NCBI RefSeq assembly: GCF_023634845.1
Contig: NZ_JAMLJL010000013.1
Coordinates: 1 to 64,000 of the forward strand
DNA: 64,000 bases
Direction: 5' to 3'
Origin: Flavobacterium amniphilum
GTDB lineage: Bacteria; Bacteroidota; Bacteroidia; Flavobacteriales; Flavobacteriaceae
Positions within the stretch are counted from its first letter, which is position 1; each line of letters opens with the position of its first letter. Both the position numbers and the translations under genes were made by a program. The notes below the pieces were generated by a model. That model ran no database searches and was not told the origin of the DNA. It saw only the letters and a list, made by a program, of their open reading frames with translations. Below are positions 52,547 to 61,948 of this stretch, one piece after another.

Positions 52547-54955
52547 TTATCCTTTATCGGCTATTCTTAGAATATCACCAAAAACGCCACGTGCTGTTAC
52601 TGATGCACCGGCACCGGCTCCTTGAATAACAATCGGACGCTCACCATATGACTCGGTATAGATTTCGAAAATTGAATCCGAACCTTTCAATTGTCCCAAA
52701 GCTGAACTTTCCGGTACTGAAACCAATTTCACTTCCAGATTTCCTTTGTCCTGTTGCAAATCACCCGAAAGTTCTCCAACGTATCGCAATACGTTTCCTT
52801 TTTCTTGATTCTCTTTTACTTTTTCATAGAAACTATCCAACTTCTGTAAACTACTCAGGAATTCATCTGTTGGAATTTCCCGCAACTCTTCAGGAATTAA
52901 ATTTTGAATCTGAATTTCATCAAACTCATTCTGCAAATCCAGTTCCCTTGCCAGAATCAACAATTTTCTTGCCACATCGTTTCCACACAAATCCTCACGT
53001 GGATCTGGCTCAGTATAACCATTCGAAATGGCACCTTTCAACACCTCACTGAAAGCCTTTTCCTCCACCGAAAAATGATTGAAAATAAAGCTCAGTGAAC
53101 CCGAAAACACACCTTTTATTTTCGTAATATTCTCTCCCGACAAGTGCAACAGCTTAATGGTATCAATAAGCGGCAATCCGGCACCCACGTTGGTTTCATA
53201 TAAATAATTCTTTTGGTTGTCATTTAATGCTTTGCGCAGTTTTTTATAAAAATCATAACTCAGCGTATTCGCAACTTTATTGGAAGAAACCACATCAAAA
53301 CTATTCTCAATCAGTTGAATGTAATTTTGTACAAAATCCTTGCTCGCCGTATTATCGACTGCGATTAAATTCTCAAGATGGTTTTCATTGGCAAACTTCA
53401 CGATATCCTGAATTGTGTAAGCATTACCCTTTTCGCTGATTTCTGCTTTCCAGTTTTCGGAAACCCCGTTTTTATCCAAAAGAATTTTTGAAGAATTGGC
53501 TATGGCAAAAACATTCAGTTTGACACCTTTTTTTTCTTCAATCGTTTTAGCAGAAGATAAAATCTGGTCAATTAATGTTCCGCCAACTAATCCGTGACCA
53601 AAAATGGCTAGGTTAATTTTTTTGGAAACACCGAAAATCTCACCATGAATTACATTCAATGCTCTTTTCAGATCCGGCTTTTTAATCACCAAACTGATAT
53701 TTCTTCCAGTGCTGGTATTGTTAAAAAGAATGGGAACAATCTTATTGCGGATTAAAGCAGTATAAGGTTTATGGAACGTACTTAAATCCTGACCGATGAT
53801 TGAAATAACCGAAATATTATCATCAACAGTGATTTGATTCACATCCCGTGTATAAAAATCGGTTTCAAATTCTTTCTCCAAACCGGTTAAAGCATCCGAA
53901 GCTCTTTCGGCATTTACTACAATCCCAATTCCTCTTTCGGAAGAACCTTGCGAAATGATACTCACACTTATATTGTTATCGGCCATCACTTTGAAGATCC
54001 TGGCATCCACACCTGTTTTCCCGAGTAATCCTCTACCTTCGAGATTAATCAATGAAACGTTATCCAAAATGGAAAGTGATTTGATTCCTTCATTTGTTTG
54101 CTCCGATGTAATTAGTGTTCCTTTATTTTCAGGATTAAAAACGTTAAGGATACGCAGCGGAATATTCTTTTCCACCAACGGAATGATCGTTTTGGCATGC
54201 AAAATATTCGCTCCGAAATTAGCCAGCTCATTTGCTTCATTGAAAGACAAGCGTTCAATTTTTTTAGCATCTGAAACCAAATCCGGATTAGCCGTATAAA
54301 TTCCGTCCACATGGGTAAAATTCTGAAATTCCTCAGCGTCAAGGTAATTGGCCAAAAGTGACGCTGTATAATTACTTCCGTTTCTTCCCAAAGTCGTGGT
54401 TTCACCTTGTAATGTTGAAGCTATGAATCCGGTTACAATGGATATTCCGTCATAATTCTCAAAAGCTTTCTTAATATTTTTATCAGTTTCCGATTCTATA
54501 GGCTGGGCATTTCCGAAATTACTATCCGTCTTAATTAACTCCCTTGCATCTACAAAACGGGCCTTCAATCCTTTTCCGTTCAAAACCGAAGTTACATATT
54601 TAGCCGAAAGAATCTCTCCGAAAGACACCACCTGATCTTTTATTTTCTCACTGTAATCTCCAAGAAGCTTTACACCTTCAAACAGTTTCTCCAGCGTTGA
54701 AAATTCAGATTCAAACAAAATTGCGTCGGCAGCATTAGATTGATACTCTTTAAATCCGGTCAAAGTTTTGGCAAAGTCTTTCCCGTTTTTAGCATCGTCA
54801 AGAATTCCCAAAAGCTCATCGGTCGCATTGCCTCTTGCCGAAACAACCACGGAAATAGTTTCGCTGTCAAAATATTTTTTTGCTATGATTGAAATCACCT
54901 GATCAATCCCTTTTCCGTTAGCCAGGGATTTGCCTCCAAATTTTAAAACCTTCAT
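52547..54955 (-). CDS. thrA: Bifunctional aspartokinase / homoserine dehydrogenase
   Basis: This protein of about 802 residues has an aspartokinase domain (MKVLKFGGKSLANGKGI to about 300), two ACT domains in the middle and a C-terminal homoserine dehydrogenase domain (about 455-800). The latter shows IFGHGLVGGTLIDQIL, LYETNVGAGLPLIDTIKLL, IKGVFSGSLSFIFN and the catalytic DPREDLCGNDVARK. It supplies homoserine for Met and Thr. I start at 54955 because the nine residues upstream are basic and not family-like. It follows metX by about 65 bases and thus lies under the Met leader. Confidence 0.93.
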   Translation of the reverse strand: MKVLKFGGKSLANGKGIDQVISIIAKKYFDSETISVVVSARGNATDELLGILDDAKNGKDFAKTLTGFKEYQSNAADAILFESEFSTLEKLFEGVKLLGDYSEKIKDQVVSFGEILSAKYVTSVLNGKGLKARFVDARELIKTDSNFGNAQPIESETDKNIKKAFENYDGISIVTGFIASTLQGETTTLGRNGSNYTASLLANYLDAEEFQNFTHVDGIYTANPDLVSDAKKIERLSFNEANELANFGANILHAKTIIPLVEKNIPLRILNVFNPENKGTLITSEQTNEGIKSLSILDNVSLINLEGRGLLGKTGVDARIFKVMADNNISVSIISQGSSERGIGIVVNAERASDALTGLEKEFETDFYTRDVNQITVDDNISVISIIGQDLSTFHKPYTALIRNKIVPILFNNTSTGRNISLVIKKPDLKRALNVIHGEIFGVSKKINLAIFGHGLVGGTLIDQILSSAKTIEEKKGVKLNVFAIANSSKILLDKNGVSENWKAEISEKGNAYTIQDIVKFANENHLENLIAVDNTASKDFVQNYIQLIENSFDVVSSNKVANTLSYDFYKKLRKALNDNQKNYLYETNVGAGLPLIDTIKLLHLSGENITKIKGVFSGSLSFIFNHFSVEEKAFSEVLKGAISNGYTEPDPREDLCGNDVARKLLILARELDLQNEFDEIQIQNLIPEELREIPTDEFLSSLQKLDSFYEKVKENQEKGNVLRYVGELSGDLQQDKGNLEVKLVSVPESSALGQLKGSDSIFEIYTESYGERPIVIQGAGAGASVTARGVFGDILRIADKG

Positions 54956-55020
54956 TTTCTTTGATTTTTTTAATACCGGCAAATTTTAAAATCACCTGCC
55001 GGTAATGTTGTGTGTTATGT

Positions 55021-55995
55021 TTAGTTATTGTGTTTTTTAAAAACAGGCTCTAAAATTGTGTTAAGCTGTTTATATTCTATCAGAAAAGCATCATGCCCAT
55101 GAATGGAATCAATTTCAGAATATTGCATTCGTTCATTTACCGATACTAATTTTTGATAAACCGTTCTGTTTTCTTGCGGTGTAAAAAAATAATCGGTATT
55201 AATAGCTACTTGTATAATCTGGGCGTTGGTTTTTTTTCCAAATCCAATCAGATCATCTTCGGAAATTTCTTCACCAATCGTTTTCAGGAGATGATTCATC
55301 AGTTTGTAGGATTTCAACAAAAATCGCTGTTCCAATTTTTCTCCGTGATGCAATAGCCACGATTCAATATCATACAAGCGTCCTTTTTTTTGAGTTTTAA
55401 ATTTATATTGAAATGATTGGGGTGTTCGGTATAACAGCATGGCATGTAAACGTGCGTTGTGTATGGGTTGTACCGAATTATTCAAGATTTGATCCTGTAC
55501 CAGCACGTTCCCAATCAGCCAATCTGTTGCTTTATAATTTGTCGCAATCGGAATGATATACTGAATAGCATTAGGTTTTAAAAACCCCATCTCCCAGGTA
55601 ATTCCACCGCCTAAACTTCCGCCAATAACAGCAAAAAGCTTATTTATCCCGATTTTCTCCAATCCTTTCCAGAAAATTACTGCAATATTTTTAGTGGTGT
55701 AATCTTTATAATTATCAATCAGGTTCTCCGGATTTCCACAATAACCATTTCCCGGAATATTAAAACAAACAACAGTGAAACGGTCAAGATCAATGACTTC
55801 ATCAAAACCAACCAGACTTTTCCACCAGCCGTTTTCTCCGGCTACATTTGAATTCCCTGTTAATGCATGATTGACCAAAACAACCTCAGCTGTACCCAAA
55901 GGCTTTCCGAATAGCTGATATGACAGATTGATATTACCGGCCGGAAATTCTTCCGGCAATAAATCGTCAAGCGTTATGGTATATAAATTTCTCAT
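55021..55995 (-). CDS. metX: Homoserine O-acetyltransferase
   Basis: This 324-residue alpha/beta hydrolase has the nucleophile Ser in GGSLGGGITWEM, the Asp in VAINTDYFFTP and the His in DSIHGHDAFLIEY. The conserved HALTGNSNVAG and FNIPGNGYCG segments match MetX. It acylates homoserine to begin methionine biosynthesis. It is the first gene after the Met leader peptide and attenuator at 56101-56207. Confidence 0.9.
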   Translation of the reverse strand: MRNLYTITLDDLLPEEFPAGNINLSYQLFGKPLGTAEVVLVNHALTGNSNVAGENGWWKSLVGFDEVIDLDRFTVVCFNIPGNGYCGNPENLIDNYKDYTTKNIAVIFWKGLEKIGINKLFAVIGGSLGGGITWEMGFLKPNAIQYIIPIATNYKATDWLIGNVLVQDQILNNSVQPIHNARLHAMLLYRTPQSFQYKFKTQKKGRLYDIESWLLHHGEKLEQRFLLKSYKLMNHLLKTIGEEISEDDLIGFGKKTNAQIIQVAINTDYFFTPQENRTVYQKLVSVNERMQYSEIDSIHGHDAFLIEYKQLNTILEPVFKKHNN

Positions 55996-56100
55996 CTTCT
56001 TTTAAAAAAGACTGCCTCCGAATAAACCAGAGACAGCCTTAACAAACAAAAAACAAATTTTAAAGCTGTAATCCCAGATTACGTTTCAATAAATCATAAA

Positions 56101-56128
56101 AAAAACCTCTGTTTAGGCAGAGGTTTTT
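56101..56128 (-). terminator. Attenuator terminator upstream of metX
   Basis: An 11-bp stem (AAAAACCTCTG/CAGAGGTTTTT) with a six-base loop is followed by TTTT on the minus strand. Its 5' arm CCTCTGC can alternatively pair with GCAGGGG in the leader ORF (seven pairs, one G-U). Confidence 0.85.
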
Positions 56129-56150
56129 ATTGTTCTTTTATATTTTAAAA

Positions 56151-56207
56151 TTACACAATAGTATCCCCTGCGTCATATTGACACATCATCATTACTATAT
56201 AGCACAT
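56151..56207 (-). CDS. Met leader peptide MCYIVMMMCQYDAGDTIV
   Basis: An 18-residue ORF starts at ATG (56205-56207) and ends TAA (56151-56153). It contains three consecutive Met codons (residues 6-8), two Ile and one Thr. It lies between an exact TAnnTTTG promoter box and the attenuator terminator. Stalling at Met codons should shift pairing from the pause hairpin (ATAGTA with TACTAT) to the antiterminator (GCAGGGG with CCTCTGC), allowing metX and thrA transcription. The remaining 420 bases up to the next gene are AT-rich with nothing recognisable. Confidence 0.8.
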   Translation of the reverse strand: MCYIVMMMCQYDAGDTIV

Positions 56208-56236
56208 TGTTGTTTTCACATCATTTATTAACGAGG

Positions 56237-56244
56237 CAAATTTA
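56237..56244 (-). promoter_or_regulatory. Probable -7 promoter box of the metX operon
   Basis: TAAATTTG on the minus strand matches TAnnTTTG exactly. It lies 29 bases upstream of the leader ATG. A TTG -33 element is not evident. Confidence 0.6.
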
Positions 56245-56702
56245 GAATCTTTTTCTAATTAAAAAAATATTATAGATTATTTTTCTAAATTTTATTCTTT
56301 CATAATAATTTATTAGTTATTTTTTCTATTTAACTCTTTTTTAAATTGAAATAATTCTAGAATTATTCATTATCGCATTAAATTATCATCATTAACATTC
56401 TATCACTAGACATGATCACCTTAAACATCGTCACTAAAGGCTATTTTTTTTTACAAAAAACATACCGGCAAGTCACACCATTAAAAGAACTAAAATTGAT
56501 CTCTTCAAATTCTAACCTACCATATACAATGACGGGTAACAGCTATAATTCATTAGAAAACTAAATATTTAAAGAGTCGGCAAATCTATTGAAAACCAAA
56601 ATTAATGTTATGTAACAAAAAAGTTAATTAATTAATTTTTAGTTATTTATTAATTTTTTGTACTATTTTTATTACAATATCAACTTTAAAACTAATAATG
56701 AA

Positions 56703-57650
56703 ATGAAAACAAAATTTGCAAATGCCTTAAAGGCTTTATTAGTGCTTTCTGCGCTGATCATGAACAGTTGTCAGGATGACACTACCGATTCCGTAAAGGA
56801 AAATTCAATTGAAACACAATTAATTGAAAATTTAAAAAAGGAATTAACTACACCTACTTCTCAAGAATTACCACAAGCAGTTCAAAATCAGTTAAATCTT
56901 TCGAAAGCCAACCTTTCTAACTACCTAAATGATGAATTAAAAATCACCGAAGTGGAAGTTTTGGGTAAACTTTCAACAAACAAAGGGATTATAACTGCAC
57001 AAAATGTCGTTTCAAATGAAGAAAGTACTTTAGCATTTGGAAATATAAAAGACAAAAAAACAGTTGTCATTGGAAAAATGAAAAAAATCTACTCAGGCAA
57101 CGCATTAGCTACAACTAAAAAAAATATTAGTGAAATAGCTGTAAAAGAAATACAACTAGAAGACAACTTATTGAAAATTACATGGGTAAATAAAGGACAA
57201 AAATTCACCTCATTATGTTTTTACAGAAATTCCGGAATTGTTTGGGATAATGTTTTAAGCGGATTAATTATGATGGATCCCAAAGGAAAAACAGAATCTT
57301 CAAATGAACAGCAATCAAAAATACTTTCTAAATGGTACAAGCAATGGTGGACAGCTAGTTGGTTATGGGGCTCAGATCGGGGAGAAATTGGTTACCAGAT
57401 AACTATCTATTATAGTGGATCAACAGTGTCCAATACTGACGTTAGTGACTGGGGACACATGTCTTTGGGATCAGCCAGAAGTGAAAGCAAAATAACCAAA
57501 GAAACAGGAAGTTACGGTCAATGTAGATATGCTCTGGGATTATGCACACCAACCGGTTCTTTAAGCTTCAGCTACAGTTCTTTTTCCGTATCTTTTTCAG
57601 GACTTGGAAGTAACATTGTAAGCAACGGATACAAATCACTTTATCCTTGA
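56703..57650 (+). CDS. Lipoprotein of unknown function
   Basis: This protein of about 315 residues has a lipoprotein signal (IMNSC, Cys23), then a helical Lys/Gln/Leu-rich part (about 35-80). Its C-terminal half is rich in Trp, Ser, Gly and Tyr (KWYKQWWTASWLWGS, YQITIYYSGSTVSNTD). The last 40 residues are Ser-rich and beta-like. I know no family. I start at 56703, since the upstream 15 residues are Tyr/Asn-rich leader. It stands alone in an AT-rich stretch and ends at a bidirectional terminator. Confidence 0.65.
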   Translation: MKTKFANALKALLVLSALIMNSCQDDTTDSVKENSIETQLIENLKKELTTPTSQELPQAVQNQLNLSKANLSNYLNDELKITEVEVLGKLSTNKGIITAQNVVSNEESTLAFGNIKDKKTVVIGKMKKIYSGNALATTKKNISEIAVKEIQLEDNLLKITWVNKGQKFTSLCFYRNSGIVWDNVLSGLIMMDPKGKTESSNEQQSKILSKWYKQWWTASWLWGSDRGEIGYQITIYYSGSTVSNTDVSDWGHMSLGSARSESKITKETGSYGQCRYALGLCTPTGSLSFSYSSFSVSFSGLGSNIVSNGYKSLYP

Positions 57651-57662
57651 TTCATCTAATAA

Positions 57663-57695
57663 AAAACTCCTGTGCCTCAAAAACACAGGAGTTTT
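57663..57695. terminator. Bidirectional terminator
   Basis: A 12-bp perfect stem AAAACTCCTGTG/CACAGGAGTTTT lies between the lipoprotein stop and the CysG-TSUP fusion stop. Confidence 0.85.
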
Positions 57696-57744
57696 ATAAA
57701 AATAACGATCAGCTTCCTTACTTATGCAAACAATTGCAATTCCA

Positions 57745-59208
57745 TTATATAATCTTAAACAACATCCTTACACTGAAAACAATTACCAGAAATGCCACTA
57801 AAAGAATTGCTGTTTTTTGAGGCAGCTTTCCAGCCAATCTTGCAGCAAAAGGTGCCGCAAGCGAACCACCCAAAATAAGTCCGGCCACTATGTACCAGTG
57901 ACTGACTCCCAAAGAAGCAAAAAAAGTAATTGATGCTGCCAATGTCACAAAGAATTCAGCTAGACTAACCGTGCCCACCACATAACTCGATTTCCTGCCT
58001 TTTCCTAGAAGTGTCGAAGTAACAATTGGTCCCCAGCCGCCGCCGCCGAAAGCATCTAAAAATCCTCCTGCAAATCCTAATGTCCCGGCATTGTTAAGCT
58101 TTTGTTTTTCAATTTTTTTCCGGAATGCAATCGCCATCAAACGGATACCCAAAAACATTGTATAAGTGGCCAAAACCGTATAAGTTATCTTTTCATATTT
58201 ACTCCCGAAATAAACCAACAACAAAGCTCCGCTAACTGCACCGACAACACCCGGAACCGCAAGCCACAGCAATAATTTTTTATTGACATTGCCAAATTTG
58301 TAATGGGAAAAACCGGTAATTCCGCTGGAAAACATCTCAGCTGTATGAATACTTCCGCTGATAGCCGGCAATTTCACCCCAAACAACATCATACTCGTCG
58401 CACAGGTAACCCCGTACCCCAATCCCAGGGCACCGTCGACAAGTTGGGCAAAGAAGCCTACCAGTATCATAATAAAAAAAGCGGAAGGTATCGCACTCAC
58501 AAAAGCACTTACATCTTGAAAAGAAACAACAGTAGCCAATCCATACCCAAAAAAAACAGAAAGAAATATGGCTGCAATGTCAAATGTTAGTCTTTTATAT
58601 TTTTTTGTAGCCTTTTTTGCTTCCTTCTTGTTTGATTTAGTAACTAATCCTTCCGTAACCGAATTCAATGAATCCAGTTTCGCTTTCAAATCACCTTTAT
58701 GCTGCTCGCGGAAAGCATTCAGATTCACGATGCTGTCATTGATGTTTTCCGGAATTGATTCTTCCAGATGCTCACGTAAACGTCTTGCCAACACCGGCGA
58801 CTTCCCATTGGTTGAAATGGCAATTTTCAAATGGCCTTTCTTAACAATTGAACCCAAATAAAAATCACACAAATCAGGCTGATCAGCAGCATTGACCAAT
58901 ATCCCGCGTTCATTTGCCCTATCCCTGATTTCTGTATTCAAAACTGTATTTTCAGTAGCTATGATTACAAAATCGGCAAATTCCAGATCATCGTGGGAAT
59001 AAGATCTCTCCGCCCACTCAACATGTGAATTATTCTCCAACACCTTTCGCAATTCAGCATTGATTTCTTTAGCCACAACTTTAATCGGTGTAAGCGGATT
59101 TTGTTTTAAAAGTGTATTTGTCTTCTCTAAACCAACATTTCCGCCCCCAACAATAAGGAAGCGGAAAGTATCTGTTTTTAAGAAAATCGGAAAAAGTGTA
59201 TTTCCCAT
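57745..59208 (-). CDS. Siroheme synthase-like (CysG N-terminal) fused to TSUP-type transporter
   Basis: Residues 1-205 form a precorrin-2 dehydrogenase/ferrochelatase-like domain: PIFLKTDTFRFLIVGGGNVGLEKT, FADFVIIATENTVLNTEIRD, AADQPDLCDFYLGSIVKKG and NGKSPVLARRLREHLE. A basic linker leads to about eight membrane helices (210-487) of the TauE/SafE sulfite exporter family, with VDGALGLGYGVTCATSMML and GGWGPIVTSTLLGKG. It would connect siroheme cofactor supply for sulfite reductase to sulfur oxyanion export or import. It is the last gene of the sulfur locus. Confidence 0.88.
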   Translation of the reverse strand: MGNTLFPIFLKTDTFRFLIVGGGNVGLEKTNTLLKQNPLTPIKVVAKEINAELRKVLENNSHVEWAERSYSHDDLEFADFVIIATENTVLNTEIRDRANERGILVNAADQPDLCDFYLGSIVKKGHLKIAISTNGKSPVLARRLREHLEESIPENINDSIVNLNAFREQHKGDLKAKLDSLNSVTEGLVTKSNKKEAKKATKKYKRLTFDIAAIFLSVFFGYGLATVVSFQDVSAFVSAIPSAFFIMILVGFFAQLVDGALGLGYGVTCATSMMLFGVKLPAISGSIHTAEMFSSGITGFSHYKFGNVNKKLLLWLAVPGVVGAVSGALLLVYFGSKYEKITYTVLATYTMFLGIRLMAIAFRKKIEKQKLNNAGTLGFAGGFLDAFGGGGWGPIVTSTLLGKGRKSSYVVGTVSLAEFFVTLAASITFFASLGVSHWYIVAGLILGGSLAAPFAARLAGKLPQKTAILLVAFLVIVFSVRMLFKII

Positions 59209-59245
59209 TTTTAATTTGTTTTTGTTTGTTGATAATTACTCGGTT

Positions 59246-61819
59246 TTATTCCAAAACATATTTCAATGTAATCCCATACGTTCTCGGATCACCTAAAACT
59301 GCGGCATAATGACCTGCATTCCCGGCACCCGGAAGTAACTGCTCGTAATAGTCTTTATTAAACAGATTTCGTCCCCATACCGAAACAGACAATCCGTTTG
59401 ATGTTCTGAATCCGAAACGTCCGTTGAATAGCGTATACCCTTCAACATTCAAATACTTTGACGGCGACGGACTGGATGAAAATTCTGATCTGAAATAAGA
59501 ATCCAAAGCGGCAAAAAACTGCCCTTCTCTTTTTAAGAATTTTGCCGCAGTTGCATATTCAGAACCAAAAGCGCCTGTCCATTTTGAAATTCCCGGCAAT
59601 CTTCCCCCGGAAACATCTTTGAATGCCTGAGCAGATCCGGTTTCTTCCAATGGAACCGGTGCATTTTTAAATGACACATATTTTCCGTCTGTATAAGACA
59701 AACTACCGTTAAAATTCAAAACGTCAAGCACTCTTATATTTCCTTCCAACTCAATTCCCCTTACCCTTACTTTTTCAGCATTGGAAAGATAACCTCTGTT
59801 CACACCCAACTCAGCCGTTTGAACCTGAGTCTGGTAATCTTTAATATCCGTATTGTAAAGTGTTACGTTGAAACGCGAATTAGAGGTTGGATTACTTTTG
59901 AAACCTACTTCAAAATGTTCAACTTCTTCCGGTTTGATGATTGCAAGTTCTGTTAATGGCGCTCCATTTGCAGTTGGCAACCCACCTAGATTTACCCCGA
60001 CCGGTTTAAAGTTTCGGGCATAGGTTACAAACGAATTGGCTTTCTCCGAAAATTTATAACTGGCTGTTAATTGTCCTGAATAATTGTTGTCAGAAACATT
60101 GGCTTTAAAAGCCTGGTCTGAATATACCAACTTCTTCAAAGCGATCAAGTCAGGATCATTGGTCTCAAGTCCACCATAGGTTTTACGATCAAAATCCACT
60201 TCTTTTTCATCATAATTATAGCGTAAGCCCGGCAATAAGTGAAATTTTGGTGTTACAGCCCAATCTAACTGACCGAAAATTGCCCCACTGAACGTTTTTA
60301 AATCTGATTTCGTTTTTATCCCATAGCCTTCAAATAATCCTGGCGTTTGCCAGTCAGAACTTGTTGTACTTTGAGAAAATCGCCATTGTGCATTTCCGGA
60401 TTCTTCTATATGATACGGATCAGAATTCAGGTTTTGATTAATTGCATAAACTCCGAAAACCGCTGATACCTTTTCCGAAAAATTACCGGCATAACGTAAT
60501 TCCTGCGATAATTGTTGGTGAACCGAAGTTGCCTGTGACTTTCTCAACACTGACAGCCCTGTAAAATCCCTGTCATTCGAAGGATCCCAGTTCCAATAAC
60601 GCCACGCTGTGGTCGATGTTAATTTCCCATCACCGATTTCACGTTCCACATTTAAAGAAACACCACCAAGATCATTATTCGAACGCCAAGGTGTGTCATG
60701 ATCAATTTTTCGGTCAAAAGCATTTGTTGAAGGCAATTCATACCCTAAATCGGCGATAATCTGATTGAATTGTCGGTAAGCAGCACGCTTTGTCGTAACC
60801 ACACCCGCGATCACCTGAGCATAACCATCAGGACGCTGGCGTGAAAAATCAGCTGATAAAAGCAATTCCGTTTTTTCATCAGGAGTAAACAACAACTGTC
60901 CTTTAACTCCCAAATTATTGATATCATTAATATATTTTCCGGTTCTCACATTCTCAATAACCCCGTCTCTTTGCGTTCCGGAAAAAGATAATCTTCCGGC
61001 GAAATTTTTGAACAATTCACCATTCACCGAACTTTTGGCCTGCAAATAACCGTAATTCCCAAAGCTTACCTCAGCAGTCGAAGAAGCAGTAAAATTCGGC
61101 TTTCTGGTTGTTATATTGAAAGCTCCGGCAGTGGTGTTTTTTCCGAAAAGCGTTCCTTGCGGACCACGCAACACTTCAATACGCTCAATATCGATAAAAT
61201 CCAAAGTAGTGGCTGCCGGACGGGCAAAATAAACGCCATCCACATAAAAACCGACACCCGGATCGATACCATCATTCGTCAACCCGAAAGTAGAACCCAA
61301 TCCACGGATATTTAAAGTCGTATTTCTCGGATTCGAAGAATACAACTGTACCGAAGGCACCAATTCTTTAACGCGGTTCACATTAAAAGAACCGGATTCT
61401 TCCACTTGTTTACCACTCACTACAGCAATTGGGATTGGTACTTTCTGTACTACTTCTTTTCTTCTTCTTGATGTAACCATTACCTCAACCAAATGATTGG
61501 CTTCGGACTCCAACTCAATTATCAAACTGGCCTGATAAGACAAGACTTCAACTTCTTTAGCCTGATAACCTACATTGGATACGATTAAGACAACCGGAAA
61601 TTGCAATTCCGGATTAATACTGAATTTCCCTTCTGCATCAGCAATTACAGAAACATTGGTTCCTTTGATTGCTATGTTCGCATCAGGAATAATGGTTTGA
61701 CTTGCTTTATCCAAAACAACACCTGAAATTTGGTTTAAATTATCCTGGGCATAAGACAACTGACTGAACACAATCAGAAAAAAAACAACTAATTTTATAT
61801 ACTTTTTACTATTTTTCAT
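59246..61819 (-). CDS. TonB-dependent outer-membrane receptor in the sulfur locus
   Basis: This 857-residue receptor has a signal peptide (about 1-25, ending SYAQ), a carboxypeptidase-like N-terminal domain (about 30-115) and a plug domain with GLGSTFGLTNDGIDPGVGFYVDG and VLRGPQGTLFGKNTTAGAFNI. A 22-strand barrel ends with an aromatic-rich C terminus (YGITLKYVLE). Its place next to sulfite reductase suggests uptake of a sulfur compound such as a sulfonate, sulfate ester or siderophore-like ligand, but no substrate can be assigned. Confidence 0.88.
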   Translation of the reverse strand: MKNSKKYIKLVVFFLIVFSQLSYAQDNLNQISGVVLDKASQTIIPDANIAIKGTNVSVIADAEGKFSINPELQFPVVLIVSNVGYQAKEVEVLSYQASLIIELESEANHLVEVMVTSRRRKEVVQKVPIPIAVVSGKQVEESGSFNVNRVKELVPSVQLYSSNPRNTTLNIRGLGSTFGLTNDGIDPGVGFYVDGVYFARPAATTLDFIDIERIEVLRGPQGTLFGKNTTAGAFNITTRKPNFTASSTAEVSFGNYGYLQAKSSVNGELFKNFAGRLSFSGTQRDGVIENVRTGKYINDINNLGVKGQLLFTPDEKTELLLSADFSRQRPDGYAQVIAGVVTTKRAAYRQFNQIIADLGYELPSTNAFDRKIDHDTPWRSNNDLGGVSLNVEREIGDGKLTSTTAWRYWNWDPSNDRDFTGLSVLRKSQATSVHQQLSQELRYAGNFSEKVSAVFGVYAINQNLNSDPYHIEESGNAQWRFSQSTTSSDWQTPGLFEGYGIKTKSDLKTFSGAIFGQLDWAVTPKFHLLPGLRYNYDEKEVDFDRKTYGGLETNDPDLIALKKLVYSDQAFKANVSDNNYSGQLTASYKFSEKANSFVTYARNFKPVGVNLGGLPTANGAPLTELAIIKPEEVEHFEVGFKSNPTSNSRFNVTLYNTDIKDYQTQVQTAELGVNRGYLSNAEKVRVRGIELEGNIRVLDVLNFNGSLSYTDGKYVSFKNAPVPLEETGSAQAFKDVSGGRLPGISKWTGAFGSEYATAAKFLKREGQFFAALDSYFRSEFSSSPSPSKYLNVEGYTLFNGRFGFRTSNGLSVSVWGRNLFNKDYYEQLLPGAGNAGHYAAVLGDPRTYGITLKYVLE

Positions 61820-61862
61820 TTTTATTATTTTATGTGATTTATATGTTTTAATTGATTTACTG

Positions 61863-61892
61863 CTAGCAACAGCAGCAACTACACAAAACCAT
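61863..61892 (-). CDS. Nine-residue poly-Cys mini-ORF MVLCSCCCC
   Basis: An ATG (61890-61892) opens a nine-codon ORF that ends TAG (61863-61865), with five Cys codons, the last four adjacent. It lies 43 bases before the TonB receptor start, between it and cysI. Poly-Cys short ORFs act as cysteine-responsive attenuators in mycobacteria, so a similar role is possible here. A hairpin CTGCTgttgctAGCAG spans the end of the ORF. No intrinsic terminator follows. Confidence 0.5.
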   Translation of the reverse strand: MVLCSCCCC

Positions 61893-61948
61893 TTTCACAT
61901 AATTCTGACTCAAAAAATATGTCCTTCGTCCTTCGTTAGTATTTATTC

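Noticed and set aside
56280..56702. Additional RNA or gene upstream of the lipoprotein
   Set aside because: AT-rich sequence with no convincing ORF, aptamer or terminator.
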